A DNA stretch of 64,000 bases, taken from positions 248,001 through 312,000 of the forward strand of contig UBNV01000021.1 of NCBI GenBank assembly GCA_900466945.1, in the 5' to 3' direction. Below the pieces are notes generated by a model that had not been told where the DNA came from, made no database searches, and saw only the letters and a program-made list of their open reading frames with translations. The position numbers and the translations under genes are program-made. The stretch comes from Hyphomicrobiales bacterium. Its GTDB lineage: Bacteria; Pseudomonadota; Alphaproteobacteria; Rhizobiales; Rhizobiaceae. Positions 17,453-26,231 of the stretch are shown here, one piece after another (the stretch's first letter is position 1; every line of letters begins with the position of its first letter).

Positions 17453-18663
17453 GTGCCCGTCCCTCCGATCTGAGTTGCGATCCACAATGCCAGCCGCTCG
17501 GCCACGTCGTCCTTGCTGAGGTCGGGCCAAGCCTCGACCCCGTCCCGCGAGATCAGGCGAACCCGATTTCGGTCGCCGCCCATGACGCCGGTCTCGGGCG
17601 AGACGTCATTGGCAACGATCAGATCGGCACCCTTGCGCTCGAGCTTGGCCCGCCCGTTTTCCTCGACATTCTCCGTTTCCGCCGCAAAGCCGACAACGAG
17701 ACGCGGACGCTTCGCATGATGGCCGACGGTCTTCAGGATGTCGGGGTTCTCGGCCAGCTGCAGGGGCGGCGGCGCTTCGCCCGGCTGCTTCTTGATCTTC
17801 TGCTCGGCTGAGGTGGCGACACGCCAGTCGGCCACGGCCGCGACCATGACCGCGATATCGGCGGGCAATGCGGACAGAACCGCATCGCGCATTTCCTCCG
17901 CCCGCTCGACATGGCTGGTCTGGACACCGGCGGGATCGGGGATGGTGACGGGTCCTGAAACGAGGGTGACATCCGCGCCGAGCCGGGCGAGGGCCGCAGC
18001 GATCGCATGCCCCTGTTTGCCGGAAGAGCGGTTGGCGATGTAGCGCACGGGATCGATCGGTTCATGCGTCGGACCGGAAGTGACGATCGCCTTCAGCCCG
18101 GCGAGAGGCTGGGGCCCGGACAGTAGATCTTCCACGCGAGCGACGATCTCCAGCGGTTCGGCCATGCGGCCGCGTCCGCGTTCCCCGCTTTCGGCCATCT
18201 CGCCTTCCATCGGACCAATGGCATTGATCCTGTCGCGCTGAAGCAGGGCAAAATTGCGCTGTGTGGCGGGATGCACCCACATCTTCGGGTTCATGGCAGG
18301 CGCGATCAGCACCGGCCGATCTGTCGCCAACAGCACCGTCGAGGCGAGGTCGTCCGCGAGGCCGTTCGCCATCTTGGCCATAAGGTCAGCGGTGGCGGGC
18401 GCCACCAGCACGAGGTCGCATTCCCGCGCAAGCCGGATGTGGCTTACATCCTGCTCGTCTTCGCGGCAGAAGAGCTCGGTATAGACATGGCTCGCCGAAA
18501 GCGCTCCGGCGGCAAGGGGCGTGACGAATTCCTGCGCACCACGCGTCATGATCGGGCGGACGTCCGCACCGCGCTCGCGCAGCCTGCGAATGAGGTCGAG
18601 GCTCTTGTAGGCGGCAATACCACCAGCGATAACAAGCAAAATACGCTTTCCGGCCAAGGTCAT
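17449..18663 (-). CDS. coaBC: Bifunctional phosphopantothenoylcysteine decarboxylase/synthetase
   Basis: Makes 4'-phosphopantetheine from phosphopantothenate and cysteine in coenzyme A synthesis. Residues 1-190 form the flavin-dependent decarboxylase CoaC with a GGIAAYK N-terminal loop and the catalytic PAMNPKMW segment; residues from about 196 (TSGPTHEPID) to the end form the CTP-dependent CoaB synthetase. The length of 404 residues is standard. It overlaps the next gene by four bases and follows the three-gene signalling operon after an 89-bp gap. Confidence 0.97.
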   Translation of the reverse strand: MTLAGKRILLVIAGGIAAYKSLDLIRRLRERGADVRPIMTRGAQEFVTPLAAGALSASHVYTELFCREDEQDVSHIRLARECDLVLVAPATADLMAKMANGLADDLASTVLLATDRPVLIAPAMNPKMWVHPATQRNFALLQRDRINAIGPMEGEMAESGERGRGRMAEPLEIVARVEDLLSGPQPLAGLKAIVTSGPTHEPIDPVRYIANRSSGKQGHAIAAALARLGADVTLVSGPVTIPDPAGVQTSHVERAEEMRDAVLSALPADIAVMVAAVADWRVATSAEQKIKKQPGEAPPPLQLAENPDILKTVGHHAKRPRLVVGFAAETENVEENGRAKLERKGADLIVANDVSPETGVMGGDRNRVRLISRDGVEAWPDLSKDDVAERLALWIATQIGGTGT

Positions 18664-18752
18664 GCTTCACGGACCCCTTTCTGTCGGCCGGACCCTAGCG
18701 CAAATCCTGCGGGCGGAAAATGCTTGAGGACAAGTCTGGTAAACGGAGCGGA

Positions 18753-19793
18753 TCAGCCATGCGTGCCGAGGCGGAGCGGCACTTCGGCAATCGTCCCGCG
18801 CTCCGTGTCGAGGTAACGCAAACCCTCGCCGAGCGTTGCTGCCATCGACTTGACGATACGGCTGCCGAGGCCCGTGCCTTTTGGCGCGCTGTCGGGCTCG
18901 ATGCCGACACCGTCGTCTTCGACGCGGAGCATCGCTTCCTCGTCGGAGATCCGCTTCAGCTGAACCCGGATGTCACCGCCCTGGCCTTGCAGATAAGCAT
19001 ATTTGAATGCGTTGGTGACTAGCTCGGTGACCACCATGCCGACGGAGACGGCCTTGTCGGCTGTCAGCGTGATCGGATCTGCATCGAGAAGGAGACGTAT
19101 CGGTTTCTCGGCACTATGCAGCGAGTTGTAGAGCTCGGCGGTCAGACGGTTGAGATAGCGATCGAGTTCGACCTTGCTGACATCGTCGGAGGTGTAGAGG
19201 CTGCGATGCATGCCGGCGATCGCGGAGATGCGCGCTTGGGTCTCGGCAAGCTCTGCCTTTACCTCGTCGCTGCGGGCACTCGATATCTGCAGTCTGAGGA
19301 GACTGGCCACGAGCGCCAGCGAATTGGCCACGCGATGATTGACTTCGGCAAGCAGGGCCTCAGCCCGTTCTTTCCCCAGGCGAATTTCCTCGTCCGCCTT
19401 GGCCTTGGATGCTCTCAGCTGGGCGTTGGCGACGGATTGCTCGATGGCGCTGGTCAAAAGCGGCAGGAAGTCGTCGTTGACTGTCTTGATCACATAATCT
19501 GCGGCACCCGCCTTGATCGCCTCGATTGCGATCTGAGCCTCGTTAGAGCCGGTGACATAGACGACAGGCAGATCAAGCTTGCTCTCGCGCATCTGCGCGA
19601 GAATCTCGTGGCCGGTACCACTGCGCAGATAGTGGTCGAGTACAACGGCGTCGAACGTTTCGCTGTGCATACGCTCGAGCGCAATCGTCGCGTTTTCGGC
19701 ATGGAGCATTTCATGCCCCAGCCGACCCAGGTGTTTTTGTACCAGCCGCGCGAGGGCCGCATCATCGTCGATGTAGAGGATGCGGAAGCTCAT
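18753..19793 (-). CDS. Receiver-HisKA_2 hybrid histidine kinase
   Basis: A soluble 346-residue protein that puts a response-regulator domain ahead of a kinase. The receiver (1-120) has acidic residues D10-D11, phospho-Asp D53, T81 and K103. A coiled linker (about 120-150) leads to a HisKA_2 acceptor helix with H153 in EVNHRVANSL, then an HATPase domain with N box TELVTNAFKY and a DDGVGIE G box. There is no membrane segment. ATG at 19793 has CAGGAG upstream and lies 16 bp after the receiver gene, in one operon with it and the CHASE3 kinase. It is likely to take phosphate or information from that kinase and pass it on; the final target is unknown. Confidence 0.9.
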   Translation of the reverse strand: MSFRILYIDDDAALARLVQKHLGRLGHEMLHAENATIALERMHSETFDAVVLDHYLRSGTGHEILAQMRESKLDLPVVYVTGSNEAQIAIEAIKAGAADYVIKTVNDDFLPLLTSAIEQSVANAQLRASKAKADEEIRLGKERAEALLAEVNHRVANSLALVASLLRLQISSARSDEVKAELAETQARISAIAGMHRSLYTSDDVSKVELDRYLNRLTAELYNSLHSAEKPIRLLLDADPITLTADKAVSVGMVVTELVTNAFKYAYLQGQGGDIRVQLKRISDEEAMLRVEDDGVGIEPDSAPKGTGLGSRIVKSMAATLGEGLRYLDTERGTIAEVPLRLGTHG

Positions 19794-19809
19794 CGTCGCC
19801 GCTCCTGCG

Positions 19810-20247
19810 TCAAGGGATCTGCATGACGGAGAAGAAGAGACCGAGCTGTCGGATGGCATTGGCGAAATTGTCGTAATCGACGGGTTTGGTGATATAAACA
19901 TTGGCCCCGAGGTCATAACACCGCTGGATCTCCCTTTCGTCATCCGTCGTGGTCAGGATGACGACCGGCAGCCGCCGCGTGTGCGGATTTGATTTGATCT
20001 GGTCGAGAATATCGGTGCCGGACATGTCTGGCAGGTTGAGGTCGAGAAGGACGAGCAGGTAGCGGTCTTCGGAAACCTTGCCACTGCGGTCTTCGCCCAG
20101 GACGTAGTCGAGTGCGGCCGTCCCGTTGGTGAACGGGATGATCTCATTGTGTACGCCGGCGCGACGCACGTTCTTTTCGATGAGACGGGCGTGACCCTCG
20201 TCGTCCTCGATCATGATGATGGTGACTTCTTTACCCACGGCTTTCAT
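19810..20247 (-). CDS. Single-domain response regulator (Rcp1-like)
   Basis: A 145-residue stand-alone receiver with no output domain. Acidic pocket E14-D15-D16, phospho-acceptor D69 in LLDLNLPDMSG, a T-T-T switch region and the K-P motif (ITKPVD) are all present. The insertion between beta-2 and alpha-2 resembles the Rcp1 type that partners phytochrome-like kinases. The ATG at 20247 follows GGAG and starts two bases after the upstream kinase stop (TGATTATG), so the two are translationally coupled. It probably shuttles phosphate between the membrane kinase and the receiver-kinase hybrid. Confidence 0.93.
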   Translation of the reverse strand: MKAVGKEVTIIMIEDDEGHARLIEKNVRRAGVHNEIIPFTNGTAALDYVLGEDRSGKVSEDRYLLVLLDLNLPDMSGTDILDQIKSNPHTRRLPVVILTTTDDEREIQRCYDLGANVYITKPVDYDNFANAIRQLGLFFSVMQIP

Positions 20248-20249
20248 AA

Positions 20250-21737
20250 TCAACTCCGTACCAAGCGTGACAGGTCAGATGGCAGTCGCAGTACGAAGGT
20301 CGATCCCTCTCCCAAGCGGGAACGAACGGTGATCTCCCCACCCAGATTTCGCACGAGAGAGCGCACATGGGCGAGGCCGATGCCTTCGCCGGACTGGTCC
20401 TGATGGCCGGACCGGCGGAAGAGTTCGAAGATACGTTCGTGGTCCTGTTCTGCAATGCCACGGCCGTTGTCCTCCACTTCGATCCGAACCATGTGACGCC
20501 CTTCGGGCGCGGTTCGGACGGCGAGGGTCAATGGCCTATCCGGATGCTTGTACTTGATAGCATTATCGAAAAGGTTACCGAGAATCTGTTCGACCGAAAG
20601 TCGGTCAGTATTCAGGCGAGGTGCCTTGATGTCGAGTACGATGTTTCCATCGCTCTCATTGATCTGATGATAGACGCTGGCGGTGATTGTTTCCAGCATC
20701 GGATGCAACTCCACGATTTCCGGCTTCAACTGCCGCCGCCCGTCGCGCGAGATCTTGAGGATGGCATTGATCAGGCCGTCCATCTTCTTCGTCGACGAAC
20801 GAATGAAGCCGATCGCTTCCGGCAGGTCCTCGGCCGCCGCCAGCCGTGCTTCGTGGATCTGTTCCTCCGATACGGCTTTGCCGTCGTTCAGCACATAAGC
20901 CTGCAGCGCCTTGAGCGAGGCGTCGAGTTCGGCCGTGAAACCCATGATGTTGACGAGCGGTGCGCGCAGGTCGTGGGTGACAATATACGCGAAGCGCTGG
21001 ATCTCCTGATTGGCCTGCATCAGGTCTTCGGTACGCTCAGCCACACGGGCTTCCAGGCCTTCATTCAGGACCTCGATCTCACGGCGAGAGGACGCGAGCG
21101 CGCGGACATGCTGGGCAACCACCAGCATTGCACCGCCCATGACGGCGATGATGGCAATTCCGCCGCCGATGGTGATCCATTGCAACTGCTGGGTGGCAGC
21201 GATCTGCGCCTCCGTTCCGGTCTGGACATTGGCATCAGAGAGGTCCTTGAACTGTTCCAGCATCTGGCGGATGTCGTCCATCAGCTCACGGCCGACATCA
21301 CTCTGGACAAGCGCGATGGCCTGATCCTGTTCGCCGCTTCGAACGAGGTTGATCGCCTCTCCCATCTCGCCGAGCTTGCCACGAACCCGGTCGCGCAGTG
21401 TATCCATCTGCGCGGCTTTGATCGGACGGTCCTTCACCGCTTCGCCGAGTTTCTCCAGGTCTTCGCGGATTTCGCTGGCGGCACCTTCGTAAGGCTGCAG
21501 GAAGAGTTCGTTACGGGTGATGACGAAGCCGCGCTGACCGGTTTCGGCATCGGTCAGTTTCTGCATCAGGTCGGCTGCCATACGCCGGATGTTGCGTTCC
21601 TGGAGGATATAGTCGAAGGTCGCGCGTGTACGCTCCACGAGCCCGAAGGTCGCGACGATGATCCCGATGAGGATTCCAGTGCCGATCAGGAGAAAGAGCA
21701 GCGTGGACCGGACGAAGCCGGTTTGGGTAGCGGACAT
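20250..21737 (-). CDS. CHASE3-domain membrane sensor histidine kinase
   Basis: A 495-residue kinase. A membrane segment at about 10-32 and another at about 187-208 flank a periplasmic CHASE3 domain with its E-T-G-Q-R-G-F-V-I-T signature near 65-74. A coiled coil (about 215-250) follows, then a HisKA helix with H255 in VTHDLRAPL, like the phytochrome kinase type, and a HATPase domain with the NLFDNAIKY N box and two G boxes. ATG at 21737 has CCAGGAG upstream; the frame extends to 21767 without that signal. It is the first gene of a three-gene operon whose promoter matches the EcfG stress sigma factor. The signal sensed is unknown. Confidence 0.92.
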   Translation of the reverse strand: MSATQTGFVRSTLLFLLIGTGILIGIIVATFGLVERTRATFDYILQERNIRRMAADLMQKLTDAETGQRGFVITRNELFLQPYEGAASEIREDLEKLGEAVKDRPIKAAQMDTLRDRVRGKLGEMGEAINLVRSGEQDQAIALVQSDVGRELMDDIRQMLEQFKDLSDANVQTGTEAQIAATQQLQWITIGGGIAIIAVMGGAMLVVAQHVRALASSRREIEVLNEGLEARVAERTEDLMQANQEIQRFAYIVTHDLRAPLVNIMGFTAELDASLKALQAYVLNDGKAVSEEQIHEARLAAAEDLPEAIGFIRSSTKKMDGLINAILKISRDGRRQLKPEIVELHPMLETITASVYHQINESDGNIVLDIKAPRLNTDRLSVEQILGNLFDNAIKYKHPDRPLTLAVRTAPEGRHMVRIEVEDNGRGIAEQDHERIFELFRRSGHQDQSGEGIGLAHVRSLVRNLGGEITVRSRLGEGSTFVLRLPSDLSRLVRS

Positions 21738-21776
21738 GTAACTCCTGGCGGAACAAAGAAAGCGCAATGCCGTTCA

Positions 21777-21801
21777 AACGAGGCATCCGTCTCTTTGTTC
21801 C
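21777..21801 (-). promoter_or_regulatory. EcfG (RpoE2)-type general stress promoter
   Basis: On the minus strand GGAAC (21801-21797), exactly 16 bases, then CGTT (21780-21777). This is an exact match to the alphaproteobacterial EcfG consensus GGAAC-N16/17-CGTT. Transcription would start about 30 bases ahead of the CHASE3 kinase ATG. It sits in the 116-bp gap after ubiB, so it serves only the three signalling genes. Confidence 0.75.
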
Positions 21802-21853
21802 ATCGAGAGATCAAGAAAATTTGTTTGGTTGAATCTGTGGCCGCGCGTGGTTT

Positions 21854-23428
21854 TCAGGAAACCTGGACTGCGATGACAACGGCTGCCACGGCAATGACCC
21901 AGAGGGCCGCCCGGCCGAACCGCGTATGCCGCGCCTCAGCCCGTCCGATGCGCTCAGCAGTGGCGGCATCGAAGCGCAGCCCCTCTTCGCTCATTCGCAC
22001 GATTTCACCATGCAGCTTTTCGGTCTTTGCCGCGATCTCTGGCAGCGCCTCGGCAAGCCTTAAGGCCGCCTTCGCACCATCCTTCAGGTCCGTCGCGATC
22101 CGCTTCGGACCCAGGTTGTCGCGGATCCAGTGCGAAACGACCGGTTCTGCGGCCTTCCACATGTTGAAGCGCGGATTGAGGATGCGCGAGACGCCCTCGA
22201 CCACGACCATGGTCTTTTGCAGCATCACGAGTTCCGGACGCGTTTCCATGTCGAAGATTTCTGTGACCTCGAACAGCAGCGTCAGCAGCTTGCCCATCGA
22301 TATGGTCTCTGCTGGCTGGCCATGAATCGGTTCGCCGATTGCCCGGATGGCCTGCGCGAAACTCGCGACATTGTGGTGCGAGGGCACGTAGCCGGCCTCG
22401 AAATGCACCTCGGCCACGCGCATGTAGTCGCGCCTGATGAAGCCGTAGAGGATCTCGGCGAGGAAGCGGCGCTCCTTCTTTCCGAGACGGCCGGCGATCC
22501 CCATGTCGACGGCGACGATCATGCCCTGGGGATCGACGAAGAGATTGCCGGGATGCATGTCGGCGTGAAAGAAGCCGTCGCGCAGCGTATGGCGCAGGAA
22601 GGACTGGATCAGCGTGTCGGCAAGTGCATTGAGATCATGCCCGGCGGCCAGAAGACCGTCGACATCCGACATCTTGATGCCGTCGATCCACTCCATGGTG
22701 ACGACGTCCCGGCCGGTCCGCTCCCAATCTACGGTCGGCACGCGGAACCCGGGGTCGTCTTTGGTGTTCTCGGCAATCTCCGAAAGGGCGGCAGCCTCGA
22801 GCCTGAGATCCATTTCGACCTTGGTGGTCTGCTCGAGCGTCTTCGTGACCTCGACCGGCCTTAGCCGTCGGGTATTCGGCAGGAAGCGTTCCTGCAGATG
22901 CGCCACCAGATACATGGCTTCCAGGTCGGCGGCGAAGCGCATGCGCACGCCGGGGCGGATCACCTTCACAGCCACCTTGCGGCGCCCCTCCGGCGTGTCC
23001 ACCTCGGCCGGATGGACCTGTGCGATCGACGCAGCCGCAATCGGTTCCTCGAAGCGCGCATAGAGATTCTCGATCGAACGGCCGAGCGACTCTCGGATCG
23101 TGGTCCGCGCTGCCTCGGTCGGAAAGAAGGCCATCCGATCCTGCAGTCCGGCCAGATCCTCGGCGAAATCCGCGCCGACGACATCCGGTCGGGTCGCGAG
23201 AAACTGGCCGATCTTCACATAGGAAGGTCCGAGGCGTGCGACCGCGTTGGCCAGTCGGTCGGCGCGATCGACGGATTTCGCCCGGCTGCGGGCAAGCGGC
23301 AGAACGGCCGCCTTGGCGAAGCCGACGAGGGGAGGCAAGCCTTCTGACGGCAGCGCAGCCACGACGCCTTCCCGCACCAGCACCCAGCCGACCCGCGCCA
23401 GGCGGAAATATGCACCGATCGTGCTCAT
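21854..23428 (-). CDS. ubiB: UbiB family protein, ubiquinone biosynthesis
   Basis: Atypical kinase-like membrane protein required for ubiquinone synthesis; known members have ATPase activity that supports the hydroxylation and methylation complex. In 524 residues the family-defining KxGQ motif is at K72-Q75, a kinase-like core with HADMHPGNLF and VDMGIAG (near 300-330) follows, and a hydrophobic C-terminal anchor closes the chain. ATG at 23428 follows the ubiE stop by five bases; the frame is open to 23635 but would overlap ubiE. It forms a ubiE-ubiB operon. Confidence 0.95.
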   Translation of the reverse strand: MSTIGAYFRLARVGWVLVREGVVAALPSEGLPPLVGFAKAAVLPLARSRAKSVDRADRLANAVARLGPSYVKIGQFLATRPDVVGADFAEDLAGLQDRMAFFPTEAARTTIRESLGRSIENLYARFEEPIAAASIAQVHPAEVDTPEGRRKVAVKVIRPGVRMRFAADLEAMYLVAHLQERFLPNTRRLRPVEVTKTLEQTTKVEMDLRLEAAALSEIAENTKDDPGFRVPTVDWERTGRDVVTMEWIDGIKMSDVDGLLAAGHDLNALADTLIQSFLRHTLRDGFFHADMHPGNLFVDPQGMIVAVDMGIAGRLGKKERRFLAEILYGFIRRDYMRVAEVHFEAGYVPSHHNVASFAQAIRAIGEPIHGQPAETISMGKLLTLLFEVTEIFDMETRPELVMLQKTMVVVEGVSRILNPRFNMWKAAEPVVSHWIRDNLGPKRIATDLKDGAKAALRLAEALPEIAAKTEKLHGEIVRMSEEGLRFDAATAERIGRAEARHTRFGRAALWVIAVAAVVIAVQVS

Positions 23429-23433
23429 GCGCC

Positions 23434-24210
23434 TCAGATCTTCCAGCCGGAATGCAGGGCTGCAATGCCGCCTGTATAATTGGTGTAGCGCACGTTGGCG
23501 AAACCCGCCCGTTCGATCATCCGGGCAAAATCCGGCTGGTTGGGGAATTTCCGGATCGATTCCACGAGATACTGATAGGGCTCCGCATCGCCGGTGATCA
23601 TCTTGCCGAAACGCGGGATCGCGTTGAACGACCACGCGTCATAGACCTTGTCCAGCAGCGGCATCTCCACTTCGGAGAATTCCAACACCAGCAGCCGCCC
23701 GCCGCGCTTCAGCACCCGGAAAGCCTCCGACAGCGCCACGTCGATATGTGGCACGTTGCGAATGCCGAACGCGATCGTATAGGCGTCGAAGCTCTTGTCC
23801 TCGAAGGGCAGACTTTCGGCATTGGCCTCGACAAAGGTGAGGTTGGGCGAGAGCCCCTTCTTCTCCGCCCGCTCGGCGCCGACTCCGAGCATCGAGCCAT
23901 TGATGTCGAGCACAGTGGCATGGGCGAGGCGGTTCGAGGCTTCGACGATGCGAAATGCGATATCGCCCGTGCCACCGGCCACGTCGAGGATCTTGTAATT
24001 CGGGTCCTTGCGCGGATTGAGGGCGGCCACCATCGCATCTTTCCAGATGCGGTGCAGACCGGCCGACATCACGTCGTTCATGATGTCATAGCGCTTGGCC
24101 ACCTTGTGGAAGACCTCGTTGACCAGGCCCTGCTTTTCCTGCTCATCGACCTGGCGGAAGCCATAGGAGGTTTCCATGCCACCCTCGGCGGAAATGCGGC
24201 TTGCAGTCAT
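23434..24210 (-). CDS. ubiE: Demethylubiquinone C-methyltransferase
   Basis: SAM-dependent C-methyltransferase of the quinone pathway. The SAM motif LDVAGGTGDIAF is at about 79-90, and the UbiE signatures Y-D-I-M-N-D-V-M-S-x-G-x-H-R-x-W-K and G-I-R-N-V are both readable. Its 258 residues match the family. It is the first gene of ubiE-ubiB and diverges from mutM across a 138-bp gap that contains a 12-bp perfect palindrome. Confidence 0.96.
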   Translation of the reverse strand: MTASRISAEGGMETSYGFRQVDEQEKQGLVNEVFHKVAKRYDIMNDVMSAGLHRIWKDAMVAALNPRKDPNYKILDVAGGTGDIAFRIVEASNRLAHATVLDINGSMLGVGAERAEKKGLSPNLTFVEANAESLPFEDKSFDAYTIAFGIRNVPHIDVALSEAFRVLKRGGRLLVLEFSEVEMPLLDKVYDAWSFNAIPRFGKMITGDAEPYQYLVESIRKFPNQPDFARMIERAGFANVRYTNYTGGIAALHSGWKI

Positions 24211-24300
24211 CGGTTTACTCCACGGTACGGACAGGTCGGGCGGACCATAGCGAAAAGGGCTCTCACGCGCTATCTGCGCAAGTGCACCCGCTTCAAGGCT

Positions 24301-24312
24301 GGTCTATAGACC
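24301..24312. promoter_or_regulatory. 12-bp perfect palindrome between ubiE and mutM
   Basis: GGTCTATAGACC is a perfect dyad 36 bases ahead of the mutM ATG, with CTATAG at its centre resembling a -10 element. It may be an operator; no known regulator consensus was recognised. Confidence 0.3.
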
Positions 24313-24348
24313 GTAAAACAGGCGCTTCAAACAGAAAGATGGGCTGAA

Positions 24349-25239
24349 ATGCCGGAATTGCCAGAGGTAGAGACAGTCCGTCGCGGCTTGGCGCCGACCA
24401 TGGAAGGCGCCACAGTGCAGCGCCTCGAATTGCGACGTCCGGATCTGCGCTTTCCGCTGCCGCGCGATTTTGCCGCAAGGGTGGAGGGCCATCGCATCCT
24501 CGCCCTGTCACGTCGTGCGAAGTATCTGCTGATCGACTTCGAAGGCGACCTGACGAGCATTGCGCATCTCGGCATGTCCGGCTCCTTCCGCATCGAGGCA
24601 GACGCGGCGGCAGAGACGCCCGGCATCTTCCACCACGAGCGCAGCAAGGACGAAAAGCACGACCACGTCCTCTTTCATCTGAAAGGGGCCGAGGGGCCGG
24701 TCCGCGTCATCTATAATGACCCGCGCCGTTTCGGCTTCATGGACCTGATGCCGCGCTCCGAACTCGATACTTATCCGGCATTTCGGGATCTAGGTCCGGA
24801 GCCGGTCGGCAACATACTCTCTGCCGACTATCTGGCGACGCGTTTCGCCGGCCGCAGCCAGCCGCTGAAGAGCGCTCTGCTAGACCAGAAGGTGATCGCC
24901 GGTCTCGGCAATATCTATGTCTGCGAAGCGATGTGGCGTGCCCACCTGTCGCCCACGCGCAAGGTTTCCTCACTGGTGACGAAGACAGGCAAGCCGAAGG
25001 CGGAACTCGGGCTTCTGACCGAAGCCATCCGCGAGGTTATTGCCGATGCGATCGAGGCCGGTGGCTCGTCGCTGCGCGACCATATCCAGGCCGATGGCAC
25101 GCTGGGCTACTTCCAGCATTTCTTCCGCGCCTATGATCGGGAGGGACGGGAGTGCCTCACGGATGGTTGCCGGGGTACCGTCGAAAGGATAGTTCAATCC
25201 GGCCGCTCGACATTCTATTGTCGCCATTGCCAGAAATGA
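24349..25239 (+). CDS. mutM: Formamidopyrimidine-DNA glycosylase
   Basis: Bifunctional base-excision enzyme that removes 8-oxoguanine and formamidopyrimidines and nicks the strand. The mature N terminus PELPEVE provides the catalytic proline P2 and glutamate E3; K58-type lysine lies in the RRAKYLL segment; a C-terminal four-cysteine zinc finger (CLTDGC then YCRHC) is complete. The length of 296 residues is standard. It is followed after 28 bp by echA, in the rhizobial mutM-echA-rpsT-dnaA order. Confidence 0.97.
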   Translation: MPELPEVETVRRGLAPTMEGATVQRLELRRPDLRFPLPRDFAARVEGHRILALSRRAKYLLIDFEGDLTSIAHLGMSGSFRIEADAAAETPGIFHHERSKDEKHDHVLFHLKGAEGPVRVIYNDPRRFGFMDLMPRSELDTYPAFRDLGPEPVGNILSADYLATRFAGRSQPLKSALLDQKVIAGLGNIYVCEAMWRAHLSPTRKVSSLVTKTGKPKAELGLLTEAIREVIADAIEAGGSSLRDHIQADGTLGYFQHFFRAYDREGRECLTDGCRGTVERIVQSGRSTFYCRHCQK

Positions 25240-25267
25240 GGCCAAAGGCCGCGCAAGGGAGGAAGCC

Positions 25268-26041
25268 ATGTCGTATGAAACCCTGTTGATTGAACGCCGT
25301 GACCGGGTGGCGTTGGTCACCCTCAACCGACCCCAGGCGCTGAACGCCCTGAATTCCACCGTCATGCGCGAACTCGGCCAGCTTCTGGCGGAACTCGAGG
25401 CCGATGCCGGGATCGGGGCGGTCGTGCTCACCGGCTCGGAAAAGGCCTTCGCTGCCGGTGCCGACATCAAGGAAATGCAGTCGCTCGATTTCGTCGACGC
25501 CTATACCGGTGGGTTCATCGGTGGCTGGGACGAGATCGCCGGCTTCCGCAAGCCTTTCATCGCGGCCGTCTCCGGCTTCGCGCTCGGCGGGGGGTGCGAA
25601 CTCGCCATGATGTGCGATTTTATTATTGCCTCGAAGACTGCGAAATTCGGCCAACCCGAGATCACGCTCGGTATCATTCCTGGCATGGGCGGCTCGCAGC
25701 GCCTGACCCGCGCCGTCGGCAAGGCCAAGTCCATGGATCTGTGCCTGACCGGCCGCATGATGGATGCCACGGAGGCCGAGAGTGCTGGCCTGGTTGCCCG
25801 CGTGGTCGAACCGGAGCGCCTGCTCGACGAGGCACTGGAAGCAGCGGCAAAGATCGCATCCTTCTCCCTGCCATCGGTGATGATGGCCAAGGAGGCAGTC
25901 AACCGGGCCTTCGAGCAAACTCTAGCCGAGGGACTGCGCTTCGAGCGCCGCCTGTTCCATTCGCTCTTCGCCACCGAAGACCAGAAGGAGGGGATGGCGG
26001 CCTTCGTCGAGAAGCGGAAGCCGGCCTTCCGGAACAGATAA
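25268..26041 (+). CDS. Enoyl-CoA hydratase
   Basis: A 257-residue crotonase-fold enzyme that hydrates trans-2-enoyl-CoA in fatty-acid beta-oxidation. The oxyanion-hole segments FAAGADIKEM (about 65) and ALGGGCELA (about 108) are present, as are the two catalytic glutamates, one in GGGCELA and one in QPEITLGIIPG. This pattern fits true short-chain enoyl-CoA hydratases. AGGGAGG precedes the ATG. It lies between mutM and rpsT, a position conserved in rhizobia without a known functional link. Confidence 0.93.
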   Translation: MSYETLLIERRDRVALVTLNRPQALNALNSTVMRELGQLLAELEADAGIGAVVLTGSEKAFAAGADIKEMQSLDFVDAYTGGFIGGWDEIAGFRKPFIAAVSGFALGGGCELAMMCDFIIASKTAKFGQPEITLGIIPGMGGSQRLTRAVGKAKSMDLCLTGRMMDATEAESAGLVARVVEPERLLDEALEAAAKIASFSLPSVMMAKEAVNRAFEQTLAEGLRFERRLFHSLFATEDQKEGMAAFVEKRKPAFRNR

Positions 26042-26075
26042 GCGCGAGGGAGGGCGCGATTCCTGTCGAATCCGC

Positions 26076-26104
26076 GTTGACGCATTCGCGCTTTCCCGCT
26101 ATAT
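26076..26104 (+). promoter_or_regulatory. rpsT promoter
   Basis: GTTGAC, 17 bases, CTATAT matches the rhizobial housekeeping consensus at 11 of 12 positions. Transcription would start near 26111, giving a leader of about 120 bases for rpsT. Confidence 0.75.
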
Positions 26105-26117
26105 GCCCGCCCACGGT

Positions 26118-26141
26118 TGGGAAAGCCATTGCGCTTTCCCA
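26118..26141 (+). promoter_or_regulatory. Hairpin at the 5' end of the rpsT leader
   Basis: TGGGAAAGC and GCTTTCCCA pair perfectly over nine bases with a six-base loop, starting about seven bases after the predicted transcription start. No T-run follows. A role in mRNA stability or in feedback by S20 is possible but not shown. Confidence 0.5.
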
Positions 26142-26231
26142 TGAAGCAGCTCCCCAAGTGCTGGTATGGCAGGTCGCAACGACCCGACGCGGCGATGGTG
26201 GGCTTTGGTTTGAATTTCGAGAGAGGCATCC

